Position numbers and translations under genes: made by a program | Notes under the pieces: generated by a model | The model's input: only the letters and a program-made list of their open reading frames with translations | Told to the model about the DNA's origin: nothing | Databases searched by the model: none | Assembly (NCBI RefSeq): GCF_004339465.1 | Contig: NZ_SMFY01000001.1 | Span: 434,001 to 498,000, forward strand | Length of the DNA stretch: 64,000 nucleotides | Direction: 5' to 3' | DNA from: Ancylobacter aquaticus | GTDB taxonomy: Bacteria > Pseudomonadota > Alphaproteobacteria > Rhizobiales > Xanthobacteraceae | Shown here: piece after piece, positions 25,746-33,575 of the stretch | Layout of the letters: each line of letters begins with the position of its first letter | How positions within the stretch are numbered: position 1 is the first letter of the stretch

Positions 25746-27667
25746 GCGGCCTCGCGAAGTTCGATGGCGAAGGTGCTGCCGGAGGGCGAGCTTTCCCTCA
25801 GCAGAAGGCGCCCGCCGAAATCGCGGATGATGTTGAACGACAGCGAGAGGCCGAGGCCGAGGCCCGAGCCCGGTGGCTTGGTGGTGAAGAACGGGTCGAA
25901 AATGTCCGTGTGCATGCCGTCCCCGATCCCCGTGCCGGTGTCGCTGATCTCGATGCTCACATGCTCCGCGCCGCGCCGGGCCCGCACCTCGATCCGCCGC
26001 TGCGGGGCGCCGTGGACCGCGTCCATCGCATTGGCGAAGAGGTTGACCAGCACCTGTTCCAGCCGCACCTCCTCGGCAAGGACATGCAGCCCCGGCGGCA
26101 CGGCGCGTATCACCTCGACATGCTCGTCGGCAATGCGCTGGGCGAACAGCGACAGCGCGCCCTCGACCACCGCGTCGAGGCTGACGGCTCCCATTTCGGG
26201 CTCGGGGCGCCGGGCGAAGCGCTTGAGATGGGCGATGCTCCGCGCCATGCGGACGGTCAGACCCTCGATGTGGGCGAGGCTTTCCGCCGCGTCCTCGGTG
26301 CGCCCGCGCTTCAGCAGCACGGCGCCATTATGGGCGTGGGAGCGCAGGGCGGCGAGGGGCTGGTTGAGCTCGTGGCCGATGCCCGCCGCCATCTGGCCGA
26401 GCGCGGCGAGCTTGGCGGACTGGACCAGCTCATCCCGGGTCTGCCGGAAAATGGCGAGCGCGCGGGACAGTTCGTCCAGCTCGTCCGCGCCGAAATAGCC
26501 CTGCGCCTGGGGCGCCGGCAGGTCCACCGCGCCGCCGCTGGCAATGGCCCCGGCTGCGAGGGTGAGCCGCTCCAGCCGGGCGATCAGGCTGCGCCGGACA
26601 TAGAACCACCCCACCAGCACGGCAACGCCGAGCGACAGCAGGGCAATGGCGAGCAGCAGGCTGCGGCCGACGACGATGGCCTCCGCCGCGCGGGCGGCCG
26701 CCGCGCGCGCATCGGTCTCGATCTGCCGCGCGACCCCGCCAATGCTCCCGCCGAGTTCGGCGGCGAGGTCGCGGCTGGTGCCGAGCAGCTTCTGTCCCTC
26801 CTCGGAGGCCGCGATTTCCGCCAGGCGCAGGCCCGGCAGGCCGATTTCGGCATCGGCCAGCGCGGCGAGGCGGCCGACGATCTGGCGCACGGTGATGCTG
26901 TCGGCCCAGCCCTGCAGCCTCTTGCCCTCGACGACCAACTCGTCCACCGCTTCGCCGAGGAAATGGCCGGTCTGGCGCAGATCCTCCGGCACCCGCACGC
27001 TGGCGACCTGCCCCAGCAGGCCGATGGACAGATGCGCCTGGGCGCTCAACGCGAGGATCGCCTCGGTCTTGGAAGTCTCGTCGCGCAGGATGCGCTGCGC
27101 GGTCCGCGCGACCTCGCCCGCCTGTCCCACCTGTTCCAGCGCGGCATTGATATTGAAGCGGGCATCCTCGACCAGCGGCTCGACCTCGTCCACGAGGTCG
27201 GCCTGCAGCCAGCGCAGTTCGTCGACGATGGCGCGGGTGCGCGCCTCGATCTCGAAACGCCGGCGGGCGGCCTCGTCCACGGCGTCGAGCGTGCTGCCGA
27301 GCGCATCGACAAGGCGACGCAGCGCCCTGAACCCCTGCGAGCCCTCGCCCGTCGGCGCGGTCTCCAGCAGGCCCCGGAGATCGCCGAGCCGGCCGCGTGC
27401 GCGCTCCATCGCCACATCATGGGCGTCGCGGCGCTCGGCGGTGGCAAGCTCGGCCGCCGCGGCCGTCAGGCGTCCGCCGGCCTGCGAGAGCCGGGCGGCG
27501 AACACCAGCGCCGGCACATGGCCGCGCGCGATCGAATCGAGTTCCGACGAGAGCCGCGCATAGGAAAGCCAGCCGACGAGGCAGGCGATGACCGCCAGCG
27601 CGCCGACCCCGATGAAGGCCAGCAGCAGGCGCCCGCCAATGCCGAAGCGGGTTCTCTCCACGCTCAT
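25742..27667 (-). CDS. Sensor histidine kinase, PgtB/DctB-like
   Basis: 641 residues. TM1 at about 12-34, a long helical periplasmic region to about 335, TM2 at about 336-358, a HAMP-like linker, then HisKA (LAALGQMAAGIGHELNQPLAALRSHA, phospho-acceptor His432) and HATPase_c (N box LVNLFANAMDAV; G boxes DTGTGIG and GSGLGLGLSLS). The large helical periplasmic part is suited to docking a binding protein rather than a small ligand. ATG at 27667 overlaps the stop of the PgtC-like gene, so sensor and kinase are translationally coupled; a longer frame upstream is rejected. Confidence 0.93.
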   Translation of the reverse strand: MSVERTRFGIGGRLLLAFIGVGALAVIACLVGWLSYARLSSELDSIARGHVPALVFAARLSQAGGRLTAAAAELATAERRDAHDVAMERARGRLGDLRGLLETAPTGEGSQGFRALRRLVDALGSTLDAVDEAARRRFEIEARTRAIVDELRWLQADLVDEVEPLVEDARFNINAALEQVGQAGEVARTAQRILRDETSKTEAILALSAQAHLSIGLLGQVASVRVPEDLRQTGHFLGEAVDELVVEGKRLQGWADSITVRQIVGRLAALADAEIGLPGLRLAEIAASEEGQKLLGTSRDLAAELGGSIGGVARQIETDARAAAARAAEAIVVGRSLLLAIALLSLGVAVLVGWFYVRRSLIARLERLTLAAGAIASGGAVDLPAPQAQGYFGADELDELSRALAIFRQTRDELVQSAKLAALGQMAAGIGHELNQPLAALRSHAHNGAVLLKRGRTEDAAESLAHIEGLTVRMARSIAHLKRFARRPEPEMGAVSLDAVVEGALSLFAQRIADEHVEVIRAVPPGLHVLAEEVRLEQVLVNLFANAMDAVHGAPQRRIEVRARRGAEHVSIEISDTGTGIGDGMHTDIFDPFFTTKPPGSGLGLGLSLSFNIIRDFGGRLLLRESSPSGSTFAIELREAA

Positions 27668-29037
27668 GGGGCGGCCTTCCCGGCCCGCAGTGCCGGGAGC
27701 CGCCCGTGCTCGACGAGGTGCCGCCGCCCGGTTTCGGCGGCGGCGCGTGCCTCGCTGAGATTCTGCGCGGTCCATGTCTGGATGCGCGCGGTCAGCGCGG
27801 TCTGCTCCGCCGGGGCCGGCAGGCCGCGCGGCACGCGCACCAGCTTGACGCGGCTGGCGATGCTGGCGGCTTCGGTCTCCCCGAACGGCATTTGTGCCAG
27901 AAGCGCCCGCGCCCGCGTCACCTCCCGGGCGGCTTCGGTGTCGGGCCCGGCGAGCAGCGCCGCCTCCACCTCATAGATGGTGCGCCAGATGTCGGCGGCC
28001 TCGGTGAGTGGAAAGGTGATGAGTTCGTCGAACAGGATGTTGATCAGCTCGTAGCGCTGCGCCGAGCGGCCGGCGTCAAAGCTCCAGGTCGCCGCCTCGT
28101 CGCTGAGGGCAAAGGGATTCGGGCCATCGGTGGCGCCATCGGCATAGAATTCCGGGCGGATGGGCTGGCGGTCGATGCGCGGGTCAAGCAGCAGCCGCTG
28201 GCCGGGCACCGACAGCAGGAAATCGACGAAGGCGTTCGCCGCCTCCGGGTTCGCCGCCCCTTTGAGCAGCGCGATGCTGGCGGGGGTGAAGACCTTCTGC
28301 TCGGGAAAGCTGAACCGTACCGGCCCGGCATCCAGCTCCGTCGGCTGGGCCAGGAAGTCGATGGTGATGCCGACCCCGAAACGCCCGCGCGATACGCCGG
28401 CCGCCACGCCGAAGCTGCGCGCGGTGACGGTGGCGAGATTGCCGCCGACCTGCCGCCACACCGCCCAGCCGGTGTTCCACCCCTCCGATTGCAGCAGCGC
28501 CTCGACCATGAGGTGGGTGGTGCCGGACCGAGACGGCGAGGAGATGCCGACATGGCCGTGATAGATCGGCGCGGTGAGGTCGCGCCAGCGCTGGGGAACG
28601 CTCAGCCCATGGCGGGCGAGATACGCTTCGTTCCACACCACGCCATAGCCGGACAGGGCGAAGCCCAGATACATGCCGGCCGGGTCGTTCACGGGATAGC
28701 CGGCCACCACGGGCGGGGTGCCGGTGTCGCGGGGGACCAGCGGGGCGAGCCGGCCCTCCAGCTTGAGCAGCTCGAACGCATCGGGCGCCGAGGCCCAGAA
28801 CAGGTCGGCGTCCAGCCGCTCCCCGCCGGTGATCAGCGCCACGGCGGCGGTCGTCTTGCGCTGGACGAACTCGACCTCGATATCCGGCCGCGCCTGCCGA
28901 AACGCCTTGCGGTACAGGTCGATCATGGACGGCGGAAAAGACGTGACGATCCGCAGGGGGCGGGCGTCGGCCGGCCACGCCTGCACCATGAGCAGGCACA
29001 GGCCGATCATGGCTAGAGCCGAAATGCGGAGCCTCAC
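27664..29037 (-). CDS. Periplasmic sensory binding protein, PgtC-like
   Basis: 457 residues. Signal peptide about residues 1-25 from a GTG start at 29037 (GGGAGAAGG upstream). The mature region starts PLRIVTSFPPSMIDLYRKAFRQ and keeps the blocks DLFWASAPDAFELLKLEG, GMYLGFALSGYGVVWN and SPSRSGTTHLMVEALLQSEGWNTGW of the ABC-transporter SBP at 22829. Shares the C-terminal helical extension. In Salmonella, PgtC acts with PgtB and PgtA to induce phosphoglycerate transport; gene order here (binding protein, kinase, regulator, overlapping) matches that role. Unlike the transport SBPs of the window it has no hairpin after it. Confidence 0.88.
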   Translation of the reverse strand: MRLRISALAMIGLCLLMVQAWPADARPLRIVTSFPPSMIDLYRKAFRQARPDIEVEFVQRKTTAAVALITGGERLDADLFWASAPDAFELLKLEGRLAPLVPRDTGTPPVVAGYPVNDPAGMYLGFALSGYGVVWNEAYLARHGLSVPQRWRDLTAPIYHGHVGISSPSRSGTTHLMVEALLQSEGWNTGWAVWRQVGGNLATVTARSFGVAAGVSRGRFGVGITIDFLAQPTELDAGPVRFSFPEQKVFTPASIALLKGAANPEAANAFVDFLLSVPGQRLLLDPRIDRQPIRPEFYADGATDGPNPFALSDEAATWSFDAGRSAQRYELINILFDELITFPLTEAADIWRTIYEVEAALLAGPDTEAAREVTRARALLAQMPFGETEAASIASRVKLVRVPRGLPAPAEQTALTARIQTWTAQNLSEARAAAETGRRHLVEHGRLPALRAGKAAP

Positions 29038-29114
29038 CGCCTTCTCCCGGATGACGACGTTTCTTGTTGCGCCACCATCGCCGGTGCGCGCGGGCGCCGC
29101 AACCTTTGCCGGCA

Positions 29115-29139
29115 ATCGCCTTGCCCATGCCGAGGCGAT
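29115..29139. terminator. Possible terminator hairpin between argO-like gene and pgtC-like gene
   Basis: ATCGCCT (29115-29121) and AGGCGAT (29133-29139) with an 11-base loop, just past the minus-strand stop at 29146. Only seven base pairs and no T-run, so moderate support. Confidence 0.4.
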
Positions 29140-29145
29140 GGCGGC

Positions 29146-29820
29146 TCAGCCGGGCATCGCCAGCGCGCGCATCACCAGGGAGGCGGCCAGCGTGAGCATG
29201 ACGACGCCGACGCCGGCATCAAGCACCCTCCAGGCGGCCGGCCGGGCAAACAGCGGCCGCAGCAGCCGGGCGCCATAGCCGAGCGCCGCGAACCAGACGA
29301 AGCTCGCCACGGCCGCCCCCGCGACGAAGGCGGGGCGGATCGCCTCGGGCTGGGCCGAGCCCGCCGCCCCCATCAGCAGCACGGTGTCGAGATAGACATG
29401 CGGATTGAGCAGGGTGAAGCCGGCGGTGGCCAGCAGCGCGCGCGTGAGCGTCGTGTCGCCCGCAGCGATGACGGCCATGGCTTCGGGCGCCGCCATGCGC
29501 CGCAGGGCCTGGACGCCGTACCAGCCGAGAAAGCCGGCACCGCCAAGCGCCAGCAGCGTCGCCAGTTGCGGCAGGGCGGCGAGAAAGGCCCCGACGCCCG
29601 CCACGCCGGCGGCGATCAGCAACGCGTCGGCCGTGCCGCAGAACAGCACGATGGCGCCCACATGCTCGCGCCGCAGCCCCTGCCGCAGCACGAACAGGTT
29701 CTGCGCCCCGATGGCGATGATGAGCGCGGCGGAGAGCAGGAAGCCGGTGCAGAACGGCAGGAAGAACTGGGGCATGAAGAACTGGGGCATGAGGAACGGG
29801 GGCAGGAGGGGCTGTGTCAT
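29146..29820 (-). CDS. argO: LysE/ArgO-family amino acid exporter
   Basis: About 224 residues, inner membrane, five to six helices. Family motifs are TGFLLSAALIIAIGAQNLFVLRQGL at the N-terminus and LNPHVYLDTVLLMGAAG, the latter containing the conserved NPHVYLDT segment of LysE/ArgO. It exports basic amino acids (arginine or lysine). The N-terminus carries repeated MPQFF units with several in-frame ATGs, so the exact start is uncertain (29820 preferred, with GGAGGGG upstream). Divergent from an ArgP/LysG-type regulator, the classic arrangement. Confidence 0.93.
   Translation of the reverse strand: MTQPLLPPFLMPQFFMPQFFLPFCTGFLLSAALIIAIGAQNLFVLRQGLRREHVGAIVLFCGTADALLIAAGVAGVGAFLAALPQLATLLALGGAGFLGWYGVQALRRMAAPEAMAVIAAGDTTLTRALLATAGFTLLNPHVYLDTVLLMGAAGSAQPEAIRPAFVAGAAVASFVWFAALGYGARLLRPLFARPAAWRVLDAGVGVVMLTLAASLVMRALAMPG
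29762..29808. repeat. 15-bp near-tandem repeat encoding MPQFF units
   Basis: The unit reading about GAAGAACTGGGGCAT on the plus strand occurs twice (ATs at 29774 and 29789) with a diverged third copy after it. It encodes FLMPQFFMPQFFLPF at the exporter N-terminus. Each copy supplies a possible ATG start. Confidence 0.7.
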
Positions 29821-29847
29821 GCCGTGGTGGTGCCGCGCCGCGCCGAT

Positions 29848-29892
29848 CAAGTAAAACTTGTTCTTCTAAGGTCGATGAAGCAAAACTTCATC
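29848..29892. promoter_or_regulatory. Twin palindromic motifs in the argO-argP divergent promoter, candidate ArgP sites
   Basis: AAGTAAAACTT (29849-29859, within CAAG-TAAAA-CTTG) and AAGCAAAACTT (29878-29888, within a perfect GATGAAG-CAAAA-CTTCATC) are repeated 29 bases apart in the 73-base spacer. The second abuts the argP start codon, so binding would also repress argP. Confidence 0.6.
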
Positions 29893-29893
29893 C

Positions 29894-30787
29894 ATGCTGG
29901 ACTATCCCGCCCTTGCCGCTGTCGCCGCCGTCGTGCGGGAAGGTTCGTTCGAGCGGGCTGCCGCCGCGCTCGCCATCACCCCGTCGGCGGTGTCGCAGCG
30001 GGTGCGCGGGCTTGAGGAGCGGCTCGGGGCGATCCTCATCGTGCGCGGCCAGCCCTGCGAGGCGACCGAACTCGGCCGCAGCCTCTGCGCCCATCTCGAC
30101 CAAGTACGCCTGCTGGAGCATGATCTGGCGCCGGCGCTCGGCAGCACGGCCGCCGGAGCCGGCGACAGGCTGACCCTGCCGGTGGCGGTGAATGCCGACA
30201 GCCTCGCCACCTGGTTTCCGGCGGCGGCCGCCGCCTTCGGCCGTGTGGCGGACGTGTCGCTCGACCTGACGCTCGACGATGAGGCGCACACCGCCAACAG
30301 GCTGCGCGCCGGCGAGGTGATGGCCGCCGTCACCGCCGAGCGCGAGCCGGTGCAGGGATGCCGGACCCTGTCGCTGGGCGCGCTACGCTACGCGGCCTGC
30401 GCCAGCCCGGAATTCGTCGCCCGCTATTTTGCGCGCGGCATCACCCCGCAGGCGCTGGAACAGGCGCCCTGCCTGCGCTTCGACCGCCGGGATTTCCTGC
30501 AGGCGCGCTGGGCGCGGGCGGCCTTGGGCGTTGAGCGGGTGGGCCCGGTCCACTGGGTGCCTTCCACCCATGGCTTCCTCGACATGACGCTGGTCGGGCT
30601 GGGCTGGGGCATGCACCCCTGCGCGATGGTGGAGGACCGCATCGCCGCCGGCCATCTGATCGAGCTGGCGCCGGCGCACCGGGTCGACGTGCCGCTCTAC
30701 TGGACCGTGACCCGCCTCCACGCGGCCGCGCTGAACCAGTTGACGCAGGCGGTCAGTACGGCGGCCGGCGAAGTTCTCGGCCGGTGA
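29894..30787 (+). CDS. argP: LysR-family regulator of the ArgP/LysG group
   Basis: 297 residues. N-terminal helix-turn-helix LDYPALAAVAAVVREGSFERAAAALAITPSAVSQRVRGLEERLGAILIVR is characteristic of ArgP (IciA)/LysG, which has the unusual SAVSQR recognition helix. The effector domain includes LPVAVNADSLATWFPAA, the ArgP-type ligand region. It should activate the divergent exporter in response to arginine or lysine. ATG at 29894 lies directly behind a palindrome, suggesting autoregulation. Confidence 0.93.
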   Translation: MLDYPALAAVAAVVREGSFERAAAALAITPSAVSQRVRGLEERLGAILIVRGQPCEATELGRSLCAHLDQVRLLEHDLAPALGSTAAGAGDRLTLPVAVNADSLATWFPAAAAAFGRVADVSLDLTLDDEAHTANRLRAGEVMAAVTAEREPVQGCRTLSLGALRYAACASPEFVARYFARGITPQALEQAPCLRFDRRDFLQARWARAALGVERVGPVHWVPSTHGFLDMTLVGLGWGMHPCAMVEDRIAAGHLIELAPAHRVDVPLYWTVTRLHAAALNQLTQAVSTAAGEVLGR

Positions 30788-30949
30788 GGTCTCCGAATTG
30801 CCGACGGTTTTAACCGATAGCGCCGTCCGAAAGTCGGCGTATTGCGGCGGCCGGGCCGTGTGGCGGCCGACCGTGGCCAAACGGCCGCTTCCCTTCGCGG
30901 ATGCAAAATGGCAGGTTAGGCGCCCGTTGTTCGGTCGACATCCTTATCA

Positions 30950-32287
30950 ATGCTCAAGCTTTCCTTTCTTCTGATCGGCGCGGAATCGTTCCGCGCTCGA
31001 TGGTACGTCATAGCCGTGCTCGGCGGTGTGTTTCTCACCTTGGCCATCATGCTGGCGATCGATGCGTCGGATGGCGTGACGCTCGCCATGCAGGAGACGC
31101 TGGGCCTCGTCTTCGTGCTCAACGGGCTGATTGCGCTGTTCGTGTTCATAGGTCGGGCAAGGGGGGCGATGCGCTCCCTGCTTTTCCTCAAGGCGGCGGC
31201 CCTGCTGATGGTTGGGGTGCTCATCATCCAGCCGCCGATCTCGACGCAATTGGCGCTCGCCTACCTGTTCGCCCTCGCTTTCGTGCTCGACGGGCTCTGC
31301 CGCGTGGCGACCGCGCTCGTGGTGCGCTTTCCCGGCTGGAAGATGATGGCGGCGTTCGGCGTGATCGAGCTGCTCATCGCGGTGCTTATCATCACCGAAT
31401 GGCCGATGCCCCGCGCCCGCAACATTCCCTTCTGCATAAGCCTTTTGCTGGCCTTGTCGGGGTGGTTGCTGCTCCGCGTCGGGCTGATGTTCCGCACGCT
31501 GGAAAGCGAAGCGGGCATCCTCGCCTTGCCGATCTTCGCCGGGCGCGGCTGGTATGACAACGCCCCGATCCTGATCGAGACCGGCGAAAGCGCGACACTA
31601 CCGGAACAGCCGATGATCGTCCATGTCTGGACTCCGGTCGGCTCGGCCTACGCCCCCGAGCACCGGCTGCTGGTCGATCGCTATATCGCGGCGGTGGACG
31701 GCCACGGCGTGATCTCGACCGGCCATGCCGCGCTGGAGATGCCGCCGGACCTCTATATCAGCCATTATCCCGCTCTCGAGGTCGAGCGCTCCAGCAGCGA
31801 TTTCATCGCCTCGCTCCGCGCCGGCGACGAGAATGACCTGAAAGGCCGCTTCCAGCCTTCCTATCAATACGAGTCCGAATGGTGGTGCCCGGCGGACGCG
31901 AATGTCGAGTTCCACAATTACAGTCCGCGCCGCCTGCGCGCGCTGTGGGCCGGGTACAAGCAGGACGACACCTACAATCTCACCAACCGCAACTGCTCGG
32001 TGGTGGTGGCACAGGCGCTCGACGCGGCGCTCGAAGGGTCGATGGCGAGCCGTTTTCCATGGCTGCGCCTGCTCGCGCTGCTGACCAATCCCGATATCTG
32101 GGTGGCGGCGATGATCCGCAGCCGCGCGAATTCGGCGACATGGACCCCCGGGCTGGTGCTCGACTATGCCCGCACCATGGCGCGGATCGTCGAAAAAAAT
32201 GAAGTGGCCTGGGGCATGCGCCTGATGGGCTTCCTGAAGTGGGGCCGGTCCGCACCGGCGGATGGTAAAGAGGCACGCCCGGTATGA
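30950..32287 (+). CDS. HdeD-like membrane domain fused to a predicted permuted papain-fold cysteine hydrolase
   Basis: 445 residues with two parts. Residues about 15-185 contain roughly six hydrophobic helices in pairs (VIAVLGGVFLTLAIMLAI; LAYLFALAFVLDGLCRVATALV; GWKMMAAFGVIELLIAVLIITEWP), a pattern of the HdeD/DUF308 family. Residues about 220-445 are soluble, with STGHAALEMPPDLYISHYP (His259) and later YNLTNRNCSVVVAQALDAAL (Cys349). A GHxxL...ISxxP segment before an NC motif is the layout of permuted NlpC/P60 or LRAT-like enzymes, so His259 and Cys349 may be catalytic. Function is unknown. No Shine-Dalgarno is evident at the ATG. The next gene (MFS) overlaps by ATGA. Confidence 0.8.
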   Translation: MLKLSFLLIGAESFRARWYVIAVLGGVFLTLAIMLAIDASDGVTLAMQETLGLVFVLNGLIALFVFIGRARGAMRSLLFLKAAALLMVGVLIIQPPISTQLALAYLFALAFVLDGLCRVATALVVRFPGWKMMAAFGVIELLIAVLIITEWPMPRARNIPFCISLLLALSGWLLLRVGLMFRTLESEAGILALPIFAGRGWYDNAPILIETGESATLPEQPMIVHVWTPVGSAYAPEHRLLVDRYIAAVDGHGVISTGHAALEMPPDLYISHYPALEVERSSSDFIASLRAGDENDLKGRFQPSYQYESEWWCPADANVEFHNYSPRRLRALWAGYKQDDTYNLTNRNCSVVVAQALDAALEGSMASRFPWLRLLALLTNPDIWVAAMIRSRANSATWTPGLVLDYARTMARIVEKNEVAWGMRLMGFLKWGRSAPADGKEARPV

Positions 32288-33441
32288 GTACGCCGCTTTC
32301 CGCAGAGCAGCCCGCCAGCCTGTTCTCGCGCGGCGCCGTCATCGCGACCGCGATGATGTTCGGGCTTACCTACAGCCTGAGCGCGGCGCTGATCGCGCTC
32401 GACCTGACCGCGCGCGGTTTCAGCGAGACCCTGATCGGCGCCAATGCGGCCATGCATGCCGTCGGCGTCCTCATCACCGCCATGCTGCTGCCCCGGATCG
32501 TCGCGTTCTTCGGCATCCGCCGGCTGGTCATCATCGCCCTCGTCGTCGCGGCGCTGGCGCTGTGCGCGTTTCCCGCCATTCCCCTCATCTGGCTCTGGTT
32601 TCCGCTTCGGCTCGTGCTCGGCATGGCCTCGGAGATCCTGTTCGTGCTGTCCGAGGCCTGGACCAACAGCCTGAGCACGGAAGCGACCCGCGCCCGCGCC
32701 ATGGCGGCCTATACCGCCGCGCTTTCGGTTGGGTTCGCCCTTGGCCCGCTGATCCTTTCCGTGGTCGGCTCCGGTGGTTCCGCCCCCTATCTCGTCGGTG
32801 CAGGTATCGCGCTGTTTGCCGCAGGCTTCGTCGCCTCGCCCAAGGTGCAGGCGCCGGTGTTCGACGAGCCGGCGAAGGGCAGCCCGCTCCGCTTCATCCG
32901 GCTCGCGCCGGTCGCGATTTCGGCCGTGGTGCTGAACGCGGCGATCGAGACCGCCGGCCTTTCCTTCCTCGCCATCTATGCCGTCAATCTCGGCTGGGAA
33001 GAGAGCGGCGCCACACGGCTGATGTCGTGCATGATGATCGGCGCCATCCTCCTCCAGCTGCCGATCGGGTGGCTCGGCGACAAGGTGGACCGGGTCAAGC
33101 TGGTCACCGCGCTGGCGGTGGCGTCGATGCTCGGCGCGCTGGCGTGGCCGCTGGCCCTGCAGAACGAGATTGCCACCTATACGCTGCTGTTCTTCTGGGG
33201 CGGCGCGTTCGTCGGTATCTACACCATCATGCTGACGCTGGTCGGCAGCCGCTTCAAGGGGGCGGAACTGATCGGCATCTATGCCGCCATGGGGCTGATG
33301 TGGGGCCTCGGCGCGTTGCTCGGGCCGCTGCTGGCGGGCTTCGCGATGGACAGCACCCTGCACGGGCTCGCCTTCTTCGCCGCCGCCACCTGTGGCGCCT
33401 TTGCCCTGTTCGTCACGCTGAACGGCCGGCGCGGGCACTGA
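32284..33441 (+). CDS. Major facilitator superfamily transporter (YcaD-like)
   Basis: 385 residues, 12 predicted helices. MFS features include LDLTARGFSETLIGANAAMHAVGVLITAMLLPRIVAFFGIRR (motif A region between helices 2 and 3) and the mid-protein LGDKVDRVKLV repeat of motif A. Resembles the YcaD/UMF group, substrate unknown. It starts four bases inside the HdeD-like fusion gene, so the two are co-translated and may act together at the envelope. Confidence 0.9.
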   Translation: MSTPLSAEQPASLFSRGAVIATAMMFGLTYSLSAALIALDLTARGFSETLIGANAAMHAVGVLITAMLLPRIVAFFGIRRLVIIALVVAALALCAFPAIPLIWLWFPLRLVLGMASEILFVLSEAWTNSLSTEATRARAMAAYTAALSVGFALGPLILSVVGSGGSAPYLVGAGIALFAAGFVASPKVQAPVFDEPAKGSPLRFIRLAPVAISAVVLNAAIETAGLSFLAIYAVNLGWEESGATRLMSCMMIGAILLQLPIGWLGDKVDRVKLVTALAVASMLGALAWPLALQNEIATYTLLFFWGGAFVGIYTIMLTLVGSRFKGAELIGIYAAMGLMWGLGALLGPLLAGFAMDSTLHGLAFFAAATCGAFALFVTLNGRRGH

Positions 33442-33476
33442 ACCTCGGTGACGGCGCCGGGCCGGCGAGAGCCCTT

Positions 33477-33502
33477 CCGCGAAAGTGGACAGACTTTCGC
33501 GG
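33477..33502. terminator. Terminator-like hairpin downstream of the MFS gene
   Basis: CCGCGAAAGT (33477-33486) and ACTTTCGCGG (33493-33502) form a perfect ten-bp stem around GGACAG, 35 bases after the MFS stop. Confidence 0.7.
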
Positions 33503-33537
33503 CGAGAAAATGCTCTGGCTTATTGATTGAAAAGCCC

Positions 33538-33575
33538 TTTCCGATCGGGTGATTCCACCGGATCGAAAGCGCTCT
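33538..33575. repeat. Imperfect palindrome resembling a dispersed Hyphomicrobiales extragenic repeat
   Basis: TTTCCGATCGGGTG-ATT-CCACCGGATCGAAAGCGCT forms imperfect arms around ATT and ends at the minus-strand stop of the transglycosylase gene. I recall similar GATCGG-type intergenic palindromes in rhizobial relatives, but copy number cannot be checked here. Confidence 0.5.

Noticed and set aside
25634..27976. 780-codon plus-strand open frame opposite the histidine kinase
   Set aside because: Antisense shadow; kinase motifs (His432, N and G boxes) are on the minus strand.
30805..30816. CGGTT-TT-AACCG short inverted repeat after argP
   Set aside because: Only five base pairs, no T-run, and frequent by chance at this composition; not called a terminator.
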